Part shown: positions 23,112-33,102 of the stretch, piece after piece | Layout: every line of letters begins with the position of its first letter | How positions within the stretch are numbered: the first letter of the stretch is position 1 | DNA from: Persicaria tinctoria | Taxonomy: Eukaryota; Streptophyta; Magnoliopsida; Caryophyllales; Polygonaceae | NCBI GenBank assembly: GCA_037127255.1 | Contig: JBANSL010000005.1 | Location: 59,923,909 to 59,987,908 of the forward strand | DNA length: 64,000 nucleotides | Direction: 5' to 3' | Program-made: the position numbers and the translations under genes | Notes under the pieces: model-generated | Database searches by the model: none | What the model was told of the DNA's origin: nothing | Seen by the model: the letters and a program-made list of their open reading frames with translations, nothing else

Positions 23112-23294
23112 AACATTGTGATGCTATATATTGATGTTTACTAATACTTTACCTCTTCTTTCACACAACGTCCAAACACATGCATATAAATTGGCCTAAA
23201 TTATAAATGACAATATATATCAATATTCAGTTTCTCAAAGTAGTGGCACAAAATATGACTGATAAAAATAAACATAAAAGGAGAAAAAATCTAC

Positions 23295-23441
23295 TTGCAT
23301 TTCTAATTCTTTAGAATACTTAAGGGCATCCATTACCTTCAAAGCAAAAAATTGACGACTCCATTTGTGTTGCACCACCTCCACAACACCAACAACACCC
23401 TTGTCTATGACTTTAATCACATCTAGATCAATCTTATTATC
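23295..23441 (-). pseudogene. MAPK kinase-like N-lobe fragment
   Basis: The minus frame reads IDLDVIKVIDKGVVGVVEVV, then QHKWSRQFFALKVM. This is the start of the kinase domain of plant MAPK kinases (MKK3/MKK6-like pattern LDVIKVIGKGxxGVVQLVQHKW). The catalytic lysine of FALK is present, but the first glycine of the nucleotide loop is Asp and the second variable position lacks the usual Ser. The segment ends at a GT after ELEMQ and no other exon was found. It is probably a captured exon fragment next to the fold-back element. Confidence 0.65.
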
Positions 23442-23639
23442 TGCACGAACCAAAATTAGGAGAAAGACAATATCAATTTCTTTGCATGAGATCTTTTTCT
23501 CTATCAAGGAGAAGCAAATCATGAAAAAAGTGGCCAATGCTCCCGACGACTATAGAAAACTAAGTGTTGTAAGACATGGTAGTGTTCTTGTTTTAGGCAT
23601 TCATCTTATATTAATAACATAAAACAATTGGCAAAGACT

Positions 23640-23940
23640 AAAATTGGCAAAGATCAATTCCTTAGCTTCAAAATTGAGCACGGAATTTACAGATCGAAAT
23701 TGGCAAAGATCAAACATTCTCTAAATTTTGATCTGTTATTAATATAACATCTGTACTACCACGGAATTTACAGATGAATTCCTTAGCTTCAAATTTCGAA
23801 TTCGCTGTTTGATCTTTGCCAATCCCAGCTAATGTTTGATAAGTATAATGCTTTTCTGGAATTCGACACAAGTATATTGAATCAAGCACTGATTTCTTTG
23901 CCAATTTTGATATTTACTAGGACAAACGAGGCTTACATCA
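23640..23940 (+). repeat. Scrambled duplicate of 17800-18060 and 22090-22120
   Basis: Segments such as ttgatctgttattaatataa, ccttagcttcaaatttcgaa and ttgatatttactagga recur here in a different order from 17800-18060. Another, cagctaatgtttgat, recurs from about 22090. This suggests template-switching or filler-type rearrangement. Confidence 0.7.
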
Positions 23941-23950
23941 CAAGCGTCAC

Positions 23951-24319
23951 ATGATGGGGATGAGGTCGGACTTCATCCCGCCGCCTTTCGATCTCTCATC
24001 TGCGTCCTCTCCGCCGCCTTCCTCCAAGTTCTGCAAGCGGGGCCGCTCATCTGCCGCCTTCGCCTCCAATCTGCAGCCTTCGCCTTCGCCTTCACCCTCA
24101 TTTGCCGCCTTCGCCCTCCGCCTCCGTCTCTTTCGCGCTGATTCCGCCACCATTCAAGGCCACTCCCTTCCCCTTCCTCCTTGTCCTTCTTGTAGACTTC
24201 ATCCCCTCCACACTCAATCTCTCTCTCTGATTTTTTTGCCATCGATTTGGGGCAAGAGAGAGTCAAAAGGAAACCGGTTACTCCAGGTAAAGATTACCGC
24301 CTGGGGTGCAATTTTTTAA
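23951..24319 (+). other. GC-rich open stretch, unrecognised
   Basis: A 122-codon Ser/Pro/Ala-rich frame overlaps a longer open frame on the other strand. Both reflect composition. There is no domain. It resembles a decayed first exon or 5' UTR. Confidence 0.2.
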
Positions 24320-24574
24320 GGGAAGAGGATTAGGCCTTGCAAATAGGTCCGGATAGTGGGTTATGGGCGCAAAACCATCCGAGTTTTGGGTAATTTACTA
24401 CAATTCACTCTTGATTTAAATCACTATTTTACATGGAAACTATACGATTCATTTCTCGGTACAAAAATACCATACACATCATAAATTGTTAAACACAATA
24501 AGTTTGGAGAAAACCATCCATTTGCGCCACCCCAGGAGTTCAACCAGAGATAGGCTACATTCTACTGCCATTCA

Positions 24575-27169
24575 TCAAGGATTTTCGCTTCTTCTTTCTA
24601 GCAGCTCGGTACTGTTCTGTTTGAGAAACTGGAGGTCCTTCATCTGTAGCTCTACAGCCTCCTTCGGTAAGGGCTTTTCAGGGGATACTCGGTCTTCCCC
24701 GCAACCTTCAGAAGCTTTCTTTACTCTATCTTGCACAATCTTCTTCATCTCTGCCTCCCCAACTGAAGGGAAAACAGCATTGAGCATGATGTTTAGCAGC
24801 CTCTCGTCTTCCTCCTCAATCAGGTCCTTTCCAAAGCAGCACACATAAATTGCTTCTAGGGCTTTTTCAGCCCGGACTGCCATCGGTATTGTTGGGACCG
24901 AAGCCCTCAATCTTGCTCGCTTCTGCGATCACAACTTTCAACATCAGGCTACTATAACTTATATGCCAATATCGGTTCCCTGGTGTCAGTTTTGAAGGAA
25001 TCTACTTAACCTTGAAACAAGATGCTAGATTCAGTTCTTATCAACAAGATGCAATAAGGAATCCAAAAGGAAGCTAAGGCCTCTACTATTGGAAGACTCA
25101 AAAGACAAGAAACGCAAAAAAGGATGTTTATGATGTTCCCATATCACCAACAGTTTCAGCAGAAGTAGAGACATAGCTCAAAACTGGTCAGGACTCCCAC
25201 CCTTTATAGGACAGAAAAAGGAGATGGCACATTCAATATAGAACATTCCAAGAATGCAAGCAAAGTTTTAACCGTACAATCAGAGACACGGCACTGAATA
25301 TAACATTAAGCACATGCCTTGGGTTGTGACAAATACCAAAATATTGCTTACCGGGAGAAAAGGAAAGACATATTTGACAGTAGGGCATCTAAAAACCGAG
25401 GATAGTCTATATCCTATCCAGCAACCTCATCAAGATTTTAAATTACACACATTCAGATGAATCCGGAAAGACATATACATATCTGACAGTTCGTGTAGTT
25501 TTTTCATAACTTAACAGCATGAATCATGTTCTAGCTCTCAGATTTTTCTAATGAAAACAGGCAAGGAAGGAGGTCTTACAAGAACAAAAGGATGAAACAT
25601 CCTAACTGTGCACTAGTAAAGTACATGTTTTATTGCTTTATATCATACTAGAATCCTGATCAAAGTTGTCAACAATGAGCATATCAATTTCTAGCAAGGA
25701 GAAGCAAAAAAATAGTTAATTATAAAAACAATTCTAATGCAAGAAGGAAACTGCAAATGTAGACCAACTCACCTCCCTAGCTTCATTCATCATGGAAATG
25801 AAGTTTTGCTCTTCAAATTCAATATCATTTGATAGTCGAATCCTTGCAACTCCCTCAAGAATATCTTCAGATTTGAGCAGGCCAGCACCGACAGCTGCTA
25901 GCCAACAGCTTAAAAGAACATACAAAGGGTCTCCTACCTACAAAACACATACCCAACACACAATTGAATCCATTGTTATATTGTATCGTACAGCAAAAGC
26001 CAACTGAACATAGGCACAACACAATCATAAATCTGATATGTTCTATTTGTCAATCGATTTGCTTTGATATACAATAAGCATAAATCTAATACTCGAGTGA
26101 AAAATTATGAATGTTTGAAAATCGTAATCATATTGACTCAGTTGATTTCAAAATATATATTTTTAAACAAAAACGCGTCATTATAAACTCAAAAGACATC
26201 ATTTTGTTCGTTTAAAGAGAAAAAATATACAACAAACTATGCCGTTTTGAACTAAAACATCATATCATTTCCGTCTGCTAAAATAAAGAAAAAGAATATG
26301 TCAAAAGGTAACTAAACAACACGAGATTGTGCCTCTTTTTGACAAAATTTCTAGCTCCGCCACAGGATGTTTGGTACGGCTAAGGTATCGAGTCAGAATG
26401 AACTAACTCAAACCTGTGCTTGGAACTCTGGTTTGGGTTTGAGAGACATTTCATACCCATACCCCATACTCATTGTCATACTCATAGCCCATACCATTGT
26501 AGACAACCATGGATATGGGTTTGAGACTTGGAGTCATTCAATATCAACATCACATGCATCCCTCATACCGCTACCTATAACAATTGTAACCAAACGCCCA
26601 TAGATGGGAACCAGAAACTTGATAGCGGCAAACTCTCCTATTTGGAACTAAATAATTCACATAACCATCATTGAACTCTCTCAATTGTTCATAACAAACC
26701 AGGAAATCAAAATTGAAAACAACATAAAATCATAATTAGCTATTGAAAAGAAAGAAAGGGAGATGGTTACCCGTCCTCGACGATCTTGAAATTCATAGAA
26801 AGCCCTAGAATCAGTGACGGTACACTTCTTGCCGACCCTCCTCCTAAACTCCGCGAAATCGATGATATCGCCACCAAGCCCACCTTCATCGTTGACAATC
26901 CTAGCAATTAGCCCTATGACGGGCAAAGAACCAATCACTTTGCTAGCAAATCCAGAAATCGAATTGTCACTCTCAAGGTAAGCTGTAATGGATAAGGCCC
27001 CGTTTCTCGACCTCCTGAAATTTCTACTAGTTGAGGCGGAGACGGTGTTGCTGTTGAGAATAAGCTGGCAGAAATTGAGATGGATGTTAGATGAATAAAG
27101 GCATTTTGGTGAGAGATGGAAGGAGGTAGAGGAAAATAGTGAAGTGGGTGTCACTGCCATGGCCATCAC
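24575..27169 (-). CDS. PSA3: PSA3-like plastid photosystem I assembly protein (3 exons)
   Basis: Exons, read on the minus strand: 27169-26771, 25937-25773 and 24922-24575, all GT-AG and all in phase 0, giving about 303 residues. The order matches the plant PSA3 family (PSI accumulation in the chloroplast stroma/thylakoid), recalled as Arabidopsis At3g55250. Residues 1-60 are Ser/Thr/Asn-rich with few acids, like a transit peptide. Then come VIGSLPVIGLIARIVNDEGG and DFAEFRRRVGKKC in exon 1, DPLYVLLSCWLAAVGAGLLK in exon 2, and VPTIPMAVRAEKALEAIYVC and PKEAVELQMKDLQFL in exon 3. No stop or frameshift was seen. Exon 1 ends RRGR and exon 2 begins VGDPLY, which joins as in the family. A MITE-like insertion lies in intron 1. 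Start choice is uncertain by a few codons because MMAMAV has three methionines. Length is near that of the family. It is the only gene in the window that appears functional. Confidence 0.82.
26367..26602. mobile_element. MITE-like insertion in intron 1 of the PSA3-like gene
   Basis: The ends are atgtttggtacggc and, inverted, gcgtttggttacaatt. The interior has palindrome-prone catacccatacccc repeats. Termini of the GTTTGGT type are usual for plant MITEs, but the TIRs are imperfect and no clean TSD is visible. Confidence 0.5.
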
Positions 27170-27297
27170 TCAGAGATGGTGTAAAATGGGCTTTCTAACG
27201 GATGGTGTTCGTGAAAATGTATTGTATATCCCCCAGCTTTCCAGTACATCGGTTCAACATATTAGGCTCGGCTCCGGTTTGAACCTAGATGAACCTA

Positions 27298-27352
27298 ACT
27301 TATAATTAATTATTAATTATAAATAATTAATTATTAATTATAAATAATTAAA
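27298..27352. repeat. AT-rich tandem repeat
   Basis: Copies of taattaattattaattata alternate with aaataat upstream of the PSA3-like gene. Confidence 0.85.
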
Positions 27353-28078
27353 ATGTTCAATTTTAAAAAAATTATATTATAAAAAATTTCTTAAAAATAT
27401 ATACAATGGGTTGTAACTTTTTCTTTATTACAAGAAAATAACTTAGGAATAAGCGACCAATAGTTGGTCTAACTCCATCCTAAAGCGTCCTTCCAAACAG
27501 GAAGCCAAAGTTCTAAATCTTCATTTAAATCATCGTTGACATGAATACAGTAAGCAAGACGTGCAATCCTATATGCAACCATATTGCCTTTTCTAAAAAT
27601 ATGATGAATTGAAACAGAGTTAAAAAAAAAACTAAACATATACATTATGTCTGTCATCGGGAGTTCTCTACTCCATGGGCAACCTTAGTCACCCAATAAA
27701 GTTTTTATGTCAGTGAGGTTATCCCCTTCTATTATAAGGATGTTACGAATCTCTAGATTATTTGCCCTCGGAACTCCATTACAGAGACCAAGCACCTTTG
27801 TGTATATAATAGACATGTGGTCACATGTACCTCTCCTCGTGCTGACAGGTTGGTCATCCGTATTTCAAACTATAAATCCAAAAGCAGTCTTACCAACCGA
27901 CAATCTAGAGCCATCGAAAATAAGTTTAAAAGAATCAGTTGGAGGTTTTCCCTAACGAATCGACTTATGGTGCGCCTTTGCACCACTAGTATCGTTACCT
28001 AGTTGACACCCAATCATGCCCTCGAAAATAAGTTTAAAAGATTAAATAGTTTAGCTTGCAACCAAGTCTGTTTCACAA

Positions 28079-28332
28079 TCTATATAACTACTTAATTTCG
28101 TATATTTTCCGCTAACGTGGCGCGCTCTCCTTATTCCACTCCCTTTTAACCAATCACGTTTTTTCTTTTAATTTTCATTTTTTACCCATTTACTAACTAT
28201 CTATATCTATATAACTACTTAATTTCGTATACTTTCCGCTGACGTGGCACGCTCTCCTTATTCCACTCCCTTTTAACCAATCACGTTTTTTCTTTTAATT
28301 TTCATTTTTTACCCATTTACTAACTATCGAGT
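28079..28332 (+). repeat. 127-bp tandem duplication at the Helitron 5' end
   Basis: tctatataactacttaattt starts at 28079 and again at 28206. The copies differ by a few bases (ctaacgtggcgcg against ctgacgtggcacg). Confidence 0.93.
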
Positions 28333-28723
28333 TTAATTTTAAATATCTATCGATATAATATCTTAATTTATAATATTTTTGATGATATGTCAACAACTCC
28401 TTCATTTAAATTTTTTAAACTAATCATTCTCTTCATCTTTTTCATACATTTACATTTTCCCGCTTTTAATTTTTTACCCATTGACTAACCATTGGGTTTA
28501 AATCAAAATATTGGATTAAGTCTATTGTCTACTATTAATCTATATTTAAATCTTTATACATTACAATACTAATAATCTATATCAATATAATACCTTAATT
28601 TAAAAACCATTTTATAGAGCCTAACTTTATGGTTAACATTTTTACCATTTTCTTAAAGATTTCAAGTCTACCTTTATTATTTTATTTATTAAATATCGCG
28701 TCATGGCGCGAGTATTATACTAG
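28079..28723 (+). mobile_element. Small non-autonomous Helitron
   Basis: The element begins TCTATATAACTAC after an A (28078). It ends with the GC hairpin cgcg-tcatgg-cgcg, then agtattata and CTAG (28720-28723), before a T. TC...CTAG ends, a subterminal hairpin about 10 bp from the end and insertion between A and T are the Helitron signature. It splits the LINE-derived sequence, and there is no TSD, as expected. It has no coding capacity. Confidence 0.8.
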
Positions 28724-29716
28724 TAAGTATTTAAACTTTAATACTAGCAAGATTAACCTCCGCGGAATTTCCAAATGCCATTTGGTTACGCTGGAACCAT
28801 AAGGCCCGCCATCCAAACGCCACACATGGCTATACTTTTGACCCAACCATGGATTGAATGCTACTAAGTACCGAGTCATTATTATTGAGGTCAAAGTTAG
28901 AAGTATTTGTCATGGGAATCAGGAATGCAGTCGTTACATAAGGCCAACAATTGTTTTGTCATGTTGCACTCAACCAATATATGATTTGTTGATTCGTGTG
29001 GGCAATCACAGAACACACAACCCACAGACACTGCTATATTCGAACCGTATAACCTATCTTTCGACGGTAGACCATCATAGGAAATTTTTCAAAGGAAATG
29101 CTTAACCTTTGGAGGAACGTCTAGTTTCCAAGTCCACAGACATTGAAAAGTAGCTGTTTTTTTTAAACCATCATATCATACCTGGTCCCCATTAGAGACG
29201 ATCCATAATCGAGGTAAACGACAGATGGATCCGGCACACATGATTAATCGCATCAATAGGGAGTAGTCCAACCAACTCATACCGCATACGAGGCTTGTTC
29301 CATTCATTATTTGGTATAAGGAAGTGATAAACCTCTCAAGTTAGTTGTTCCATCGATAATGGAAGCAACACCTTGTCAGAAATCCTATTATCAAAGGCCT
29401 AGTTATCCGTCCAAATTTAATAGTGTGTCCATCACCCCTTCTTCTTTTAATTTAAGATGTCCATCCCCTTAATATATTTTTCTATTATGATTCTAACCTA
29501 TATAGTATATAGTAGCCGGTTTGACAATAATTTTCCATAGCAACATCATTTTCAGAGCAATGTTCATAGTCTCTTCTTTGTACATACCCAATTTGATGAA
29601 AGCTAGAGGCTTTTAAGGTCCTATAGTTAGGACCATGGATCGAGTCAAACCATCCCTATTTAGATAATTTGAGTTACATGTTACCTTGTATATGTACAAT
29701 GGTTGACGTGGACAAT

Positions 29717-31363
29717 TGTTATTGATTTCCGCATCTTTAATCTTGTTTTGTTTCATATTTTTAGACCAATTGATTTCCTTTTTAGCTTTTGTATTGGGAA
29801 AGAGTGTTGTTTGTGTTGATTTTCGTATTATTTGAGATATGAATATCTACACAAGCTTTGGTGATATTTTTTTATAGGTATTAGAGATGCTTTGTAGGAG
29901 TTTGGATGCACTTTTGATGTTAACGAAAAATCATGAAGGCATTGGAGAAGCGAAGGAAGAGCAAAAGGGGAGAAACATGGAAGGAATCCCTATTTTTGCC
30001 ATTCATCACTTCGAATCAAGTTTTGATGCCTTCATGATACTTGTAGTCCTTGAAAAGAGCTTTCCAACGCATATTCATATGCGTCAAACGAATGAATGAG
30101 GACTCCAGAATGTACGTTTCCAGACGAAGTTGGAAAAGCTAAAAGAGTGTCAGTATTGACCCCCAGGTGTCGGTATCGATCCCGTCGTTGTAGCAGAGCT
30201 GAAGACCAAGACGATGTGAAGAAATTAGGGTGTTAGTATCGACACCCAAGTCTGTAAAGCTGAGTGTAAGAAGAATTAATCACCATTAGTATAAACACCT
30301 CCCTATCGGTATCGACATGTACCTCTGGGTGTCGATGGTTCGATGCGCACCATTTTTGGGCGGTTTTTAAGTGATTTTATCATGAAATTAGATAGACTTA
30401 GATATATCTTTTTAGATATTATTTTCCTAAGATAGAATATTAGTTTCGACTATAAATTAAATAAGGCCCTTTTAGGTCAGAGTTAGGGGAATTCAATTCT
30501 TTTATCATCTTCACAGCGTGAATTGAGGGCTGCGTTTAGGGAGCCGTTAGAGGCTGTTTTAGGGATGTGTTTGGTCGACGGTTTGGGCACATTTCTCGAG
30601 GTTTTGTGTGACGTTTTGGTTGAGTTTATGACACTCTTTTCTAGGTTTTTCTTAAGTTTTAATTTCAAGTTTTCTTCCCCCAATTCTATGTCTTCTTCTT
30701 TGCTCGCTATGACAATGCATGAGTAGTTTCTTTTTTTTTAGGGTCGGGATGAGCCCAACGATAGTTATGTGTGTGATTGCGATGAATCTATAAATGGGGT
30801 ATTTTATCTATTCGTGTACCTTTGTGCTTAATACCTAACGAAATTTAGGGCAATTCCTTGTTTGCAATTAGATTGAAATAGATAATCGTAAATTGGATAG
30901 TGATTAGGGTTTTGAAACGAGAGTTTGATTAACCTAATTAGGAAAAAATAGGAAAGTTAATTGATTTAACAAAAATTGATTAATTGCTCTGCTTGGTCAG
31001 CGGAAGTTAACCCTTTTATGTCTTTCCGATGATTAAAAAAGGGGTAGTACCCATAGATCCCCGGTTCGAACCCCGGAATGACCACTCTTTATTTACCAAT
31101 TCAAGGAAGTTAACCCTTTTGTAGATAAATGCGTGATCTTTGTGTGATTCATTGTGTTTGCATGCTTGACTATTGTTGTAGTGATCCCTAAATCTTAGAA
31201 GCTTTTAAATATTGATTTAAATTCTAAATTTTGTAACATTAAACCCCCAAATCTCTACCTTTCATATCTTCTTGCTCTTTCTTAACCCTTAAGCGACCAA
31301 GCAAGAAACACCGACTCTATGTTGATTATAAATTTATTTGTTGATCAAGAAACCCTCTTAACA
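29717..31363 (+). repeat. LTR-like sequence, probably solo
   Basis: It shares landmarks with the LTRs at 8329 and 34513: the segment gagctttccaacgcat and its neighbours (30057-30090), a TATA-like tataaatta at about 30451, the promoter-proximal aaggccctttta, and the terminal aagaaaccctcttaaca, which mirrors aagaaaccctctcgtca-type ends. The right end (31363) is fairly secure. The left end is a guess, since no matching 5-bp TSD was found. Confidence 0.55.
31002..31120 (+). mobile_element. tRNA 3'-half-like retroinsert with 16-bp TSD
   Basis: Identical 16-mers ggaagttaaccctttt flank an 87-bp insert (31018-31104). The insert contains ccccggttcgaaccccgg, a T arm and B box, followed by aatgacca, like a tRNA 3' end. 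The 5' half of a tRNA and its A box are not evident. This looks like retroposition of a tRNA-derived RNA, 5' truncated. It lies in the LTR-like sequence. Confidence 0.7.
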
Positions 31364-31410
31364 ATTACCTACGTGCGGATGTGTAATTTATATCGATCCA
31401 CGGACGCGTC

Positions 31411-31657
31411 TGTTAAACCAGCTCATATAGTTAGTTAGAAGAGCTGGTAGTGATGTTGTTCTGTTATAACAGAAATAGGAAGCTGTACACAGCTCCTACG
31501 AGCTACTCCCTCTATACATACTCACCTCCTGTAACATTCCAAACGGTTTTTACAAAGTAATAGAAATTCTGTATTTTGAGAGTTCAGTTTTATCCCTTTC
31601 CTTCTTCTGAGTGTTCTTGAGTGTTTAACCTCTTGATTGAATGGATTGAATTGATCA
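31411..31657 (+). repeat. Copia 5' LTR
   Basis: It begins TGTTAAACCAGC and ends TTGATCA, three bases before the PBS. The length of 247 bp is typical of small Copia LTRs. The left boundary is inferred. Confidence 0.55.
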
Positions 31658-31660
31658 ATA

Positions 31661-31670
31661 TGGTATCAGA
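31661..31670 (+). promoter_or_regulatory. Copia primer binding site
   Basis: TGGTATCAGA is the usual plant Copia primer site complementary to initiator tRNA-Met. Confidence 0.9.
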
Positions 31671-31790
31671 TCTTGTGTTGATCATTCAATCGTTTTCTGT
31701 TTTTTATTAGCTTCCGCATTGATCTCTGTGTGTCTCTATGGATCTTCGAGACCGCATCGCATCTGTAAATTGAGACGTCTCTAAGCTCAA

Positions 31791-32192
31791 TTGCCGTCAT
31801 CAATGGCGGCCAACCACGAAGATTCAGGTTCTTCAACCGAGCGAAGACGACGAGGAGAGATGATCACTGCCATGGATCTGCAAAATCCATTGTTCATCCA
31901 TCCATCCGATAATTCAGGTCTGTCGCTTACCACAATTCAATTAACTGGAGAAAACTTCCGGAGATGGAAGAAAGCGACGATGAAAGGTCTGTCGGTGAAA
32001 AACAAACTAGGCTTTGTTGAAGGATCTGTTGTCGAAACTCCTGAAAATTCTGCAATCTGGAATAGGTGTAACGACATGGTTTATTCTTGGATCTTGAACT
32101 CAGTATCCAAGGACATCTATGCAACTCTGGATGAGTATGATAGAGCGAAGAAGATGTGGGATGATCTCCATGAAAGCTTTGGCCAGAAAAAC
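31791..32192 (+). pseudogene. Copia Gag, N-terminal part
   Basis: The frame reads NPLFIHPSDNSGLSLTTIQL, TGENFRRWKKATMKGLSVKN and later WDDLHESFGQKN. This is the start of Copia Gag, including the conserved NPLxLHPSD and LTGENYxxW blocks. It is cut at 32192 by the next insertion and resumes at 33103 with GPMLFHIKKELQ. Confidence 0.85.
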
Positions 32193-33094
32193 TTGATAGG
32201 ATAAAACCTACACCCACGAGTGTATGGGATTCAGTTGTAGTAATCAAGTGTCGTATCCACAAGGACCGGAGGAATATTGATTGTCAATTTCAAAATAGTT
32301 CAACTAAGCCCAAAAGTAACGAACAATTTAAGGGGAAATGTGTGTATAAAAATTAAAAACACCGGTAAAAAATAATGAGAAATATATGTATGGAAGATAT
32401 TCTAGGGCTAGGGATTCACCAACGATGCATCGTCAATAGACCAAAATATATTCTCGCTTGAACGATTTCTAACTCAAAAGTGAAGGTAGACTGTCTAAGG
32501 TAATAGCTAAGCTCCTTTCGGAATCGAAGCGAATGTGTCTAAATTGGTTAACGATCTCCTTTCGGTTTCAAGCAACCAATTTAATTAGAACCCTTAAGTT
32601 CTTAGAATTCTAAATGAAAATCACATCAATTTCGTCTTTCGGTCTCAATTGATATAACGATCATCTAGAATATCTATAACAATCTATAAATCCTCAAGAA
32701 GTTCAATTTCACTTTCGATCCACTAAATTTCGAGTTTAATCCTATGGTTCCAATGGATCAAATAGCCTTTCGGCCTATAATCACCATCTAAATTCCAATT
32801 TAGGGTCTTAGTCTTTCGATTTCAAACCCAAAATTAGTTCTAACCAATTCTCATCGATTAGGGCTGGCGCAATAGGATTAAATCACCAAACAAAATCAGA
32901 AATCAATCAAACGATACTAAGAACGAGTCTATTTCCGCATCGCCGGGATCACCCCGACCCTAGAACAAGAGATCTAGCCACTCATGGAAAAGTACATGCT
33001 TGATTCAATCAAATTCGGCAAGACAAACATAGAACAATAGAGATGAAAATGGAATTTACCGAAATTTGATAGATCGAACATGTACTTTCAGATC
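32193..33094 (-). mobile_element. Insertion in Copia gag, probable solo LTR
   Basis: It is flanked by repeated agaaaaac (32185-32192 and 33095-33102). Its layout resembles the LTR at 11963 in the same orientation: a plus-strand tgatagg start, gtagtaatcaag and gtatccacaaggac near the start, gggatcacc blocks, and many CTTTCG motifs. A clean 5-bp TSD with TG...CA ends could not be fixed, so the LTR assignment is moderate. Confidence 0.5.
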
Positions 33095-33102
33095 AGAAAA
33101 AC

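Larger units (their letters stand above)
20527..23169. mobile_element. Fold-back element with long inverted repeats
   Basis: The left arm (20527 to about 21020) matches the reverse complement of the right arm. 20527-20790 pairs with about 22905-23169, and 20905-21020 pairs with about 22145-22265. Shared strings include gaaagaagaggtaaagtatt, acgtaggtgacgtgtcaaa and aaatacattatgtgtcatgt. The right arm holds about 640 bp with no left counterpart, itself containing several acatgacag motifs. Outer ends pair as gttgtgtgaaag / ctttcacacaac. No convincing TSD or transposase is seen, so it may be a Mutator-type or other fold-back transposon, or an inverted duplication. Confidence 0.75.
27440..29620 (-). 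mobile_element. LINE polyprotein C-terminus (zf-RVT and RNase H), split by a Helitron
   Basis: On the minus strand, 29400-29110 encodes the linker after reverse transcriptase (MRYELVGLLPIDAINHV). It is followed by a zf-RVT zinc-binding domain with CLWTWKLDVPPKVKHFLW at about 29145-29090 and VGCVFCDCPHESTNHILVEC-like residues further on. Beyond the Helitron, 27930-27470 encodes an RNase H domain (LKLIFDGS, GLCNGVPRANNLEI, LIIEGDN) ending VSIHHIFRKGNMVAYRIARL. Stops and frame changes are frequent, so it is inactive. The 5' part, with endonuclease and the core of RT, is absent. Confidence 0.75.

Noticed and set aside
27469..27657. Independent small minus-strand gene
   Set aside because: The frame is the C-terminal part of a LINE RNase H domain that continues upstream in broken frames.
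32193..33094. Exact 5-bp TSD for the insertion in Copia gag
   Set aside because: Only the 8-bp repeat agaaaaac fits. With TG...CA ends the adjacent 5-mers differ, so I did not claim a confirmed solo LTR.
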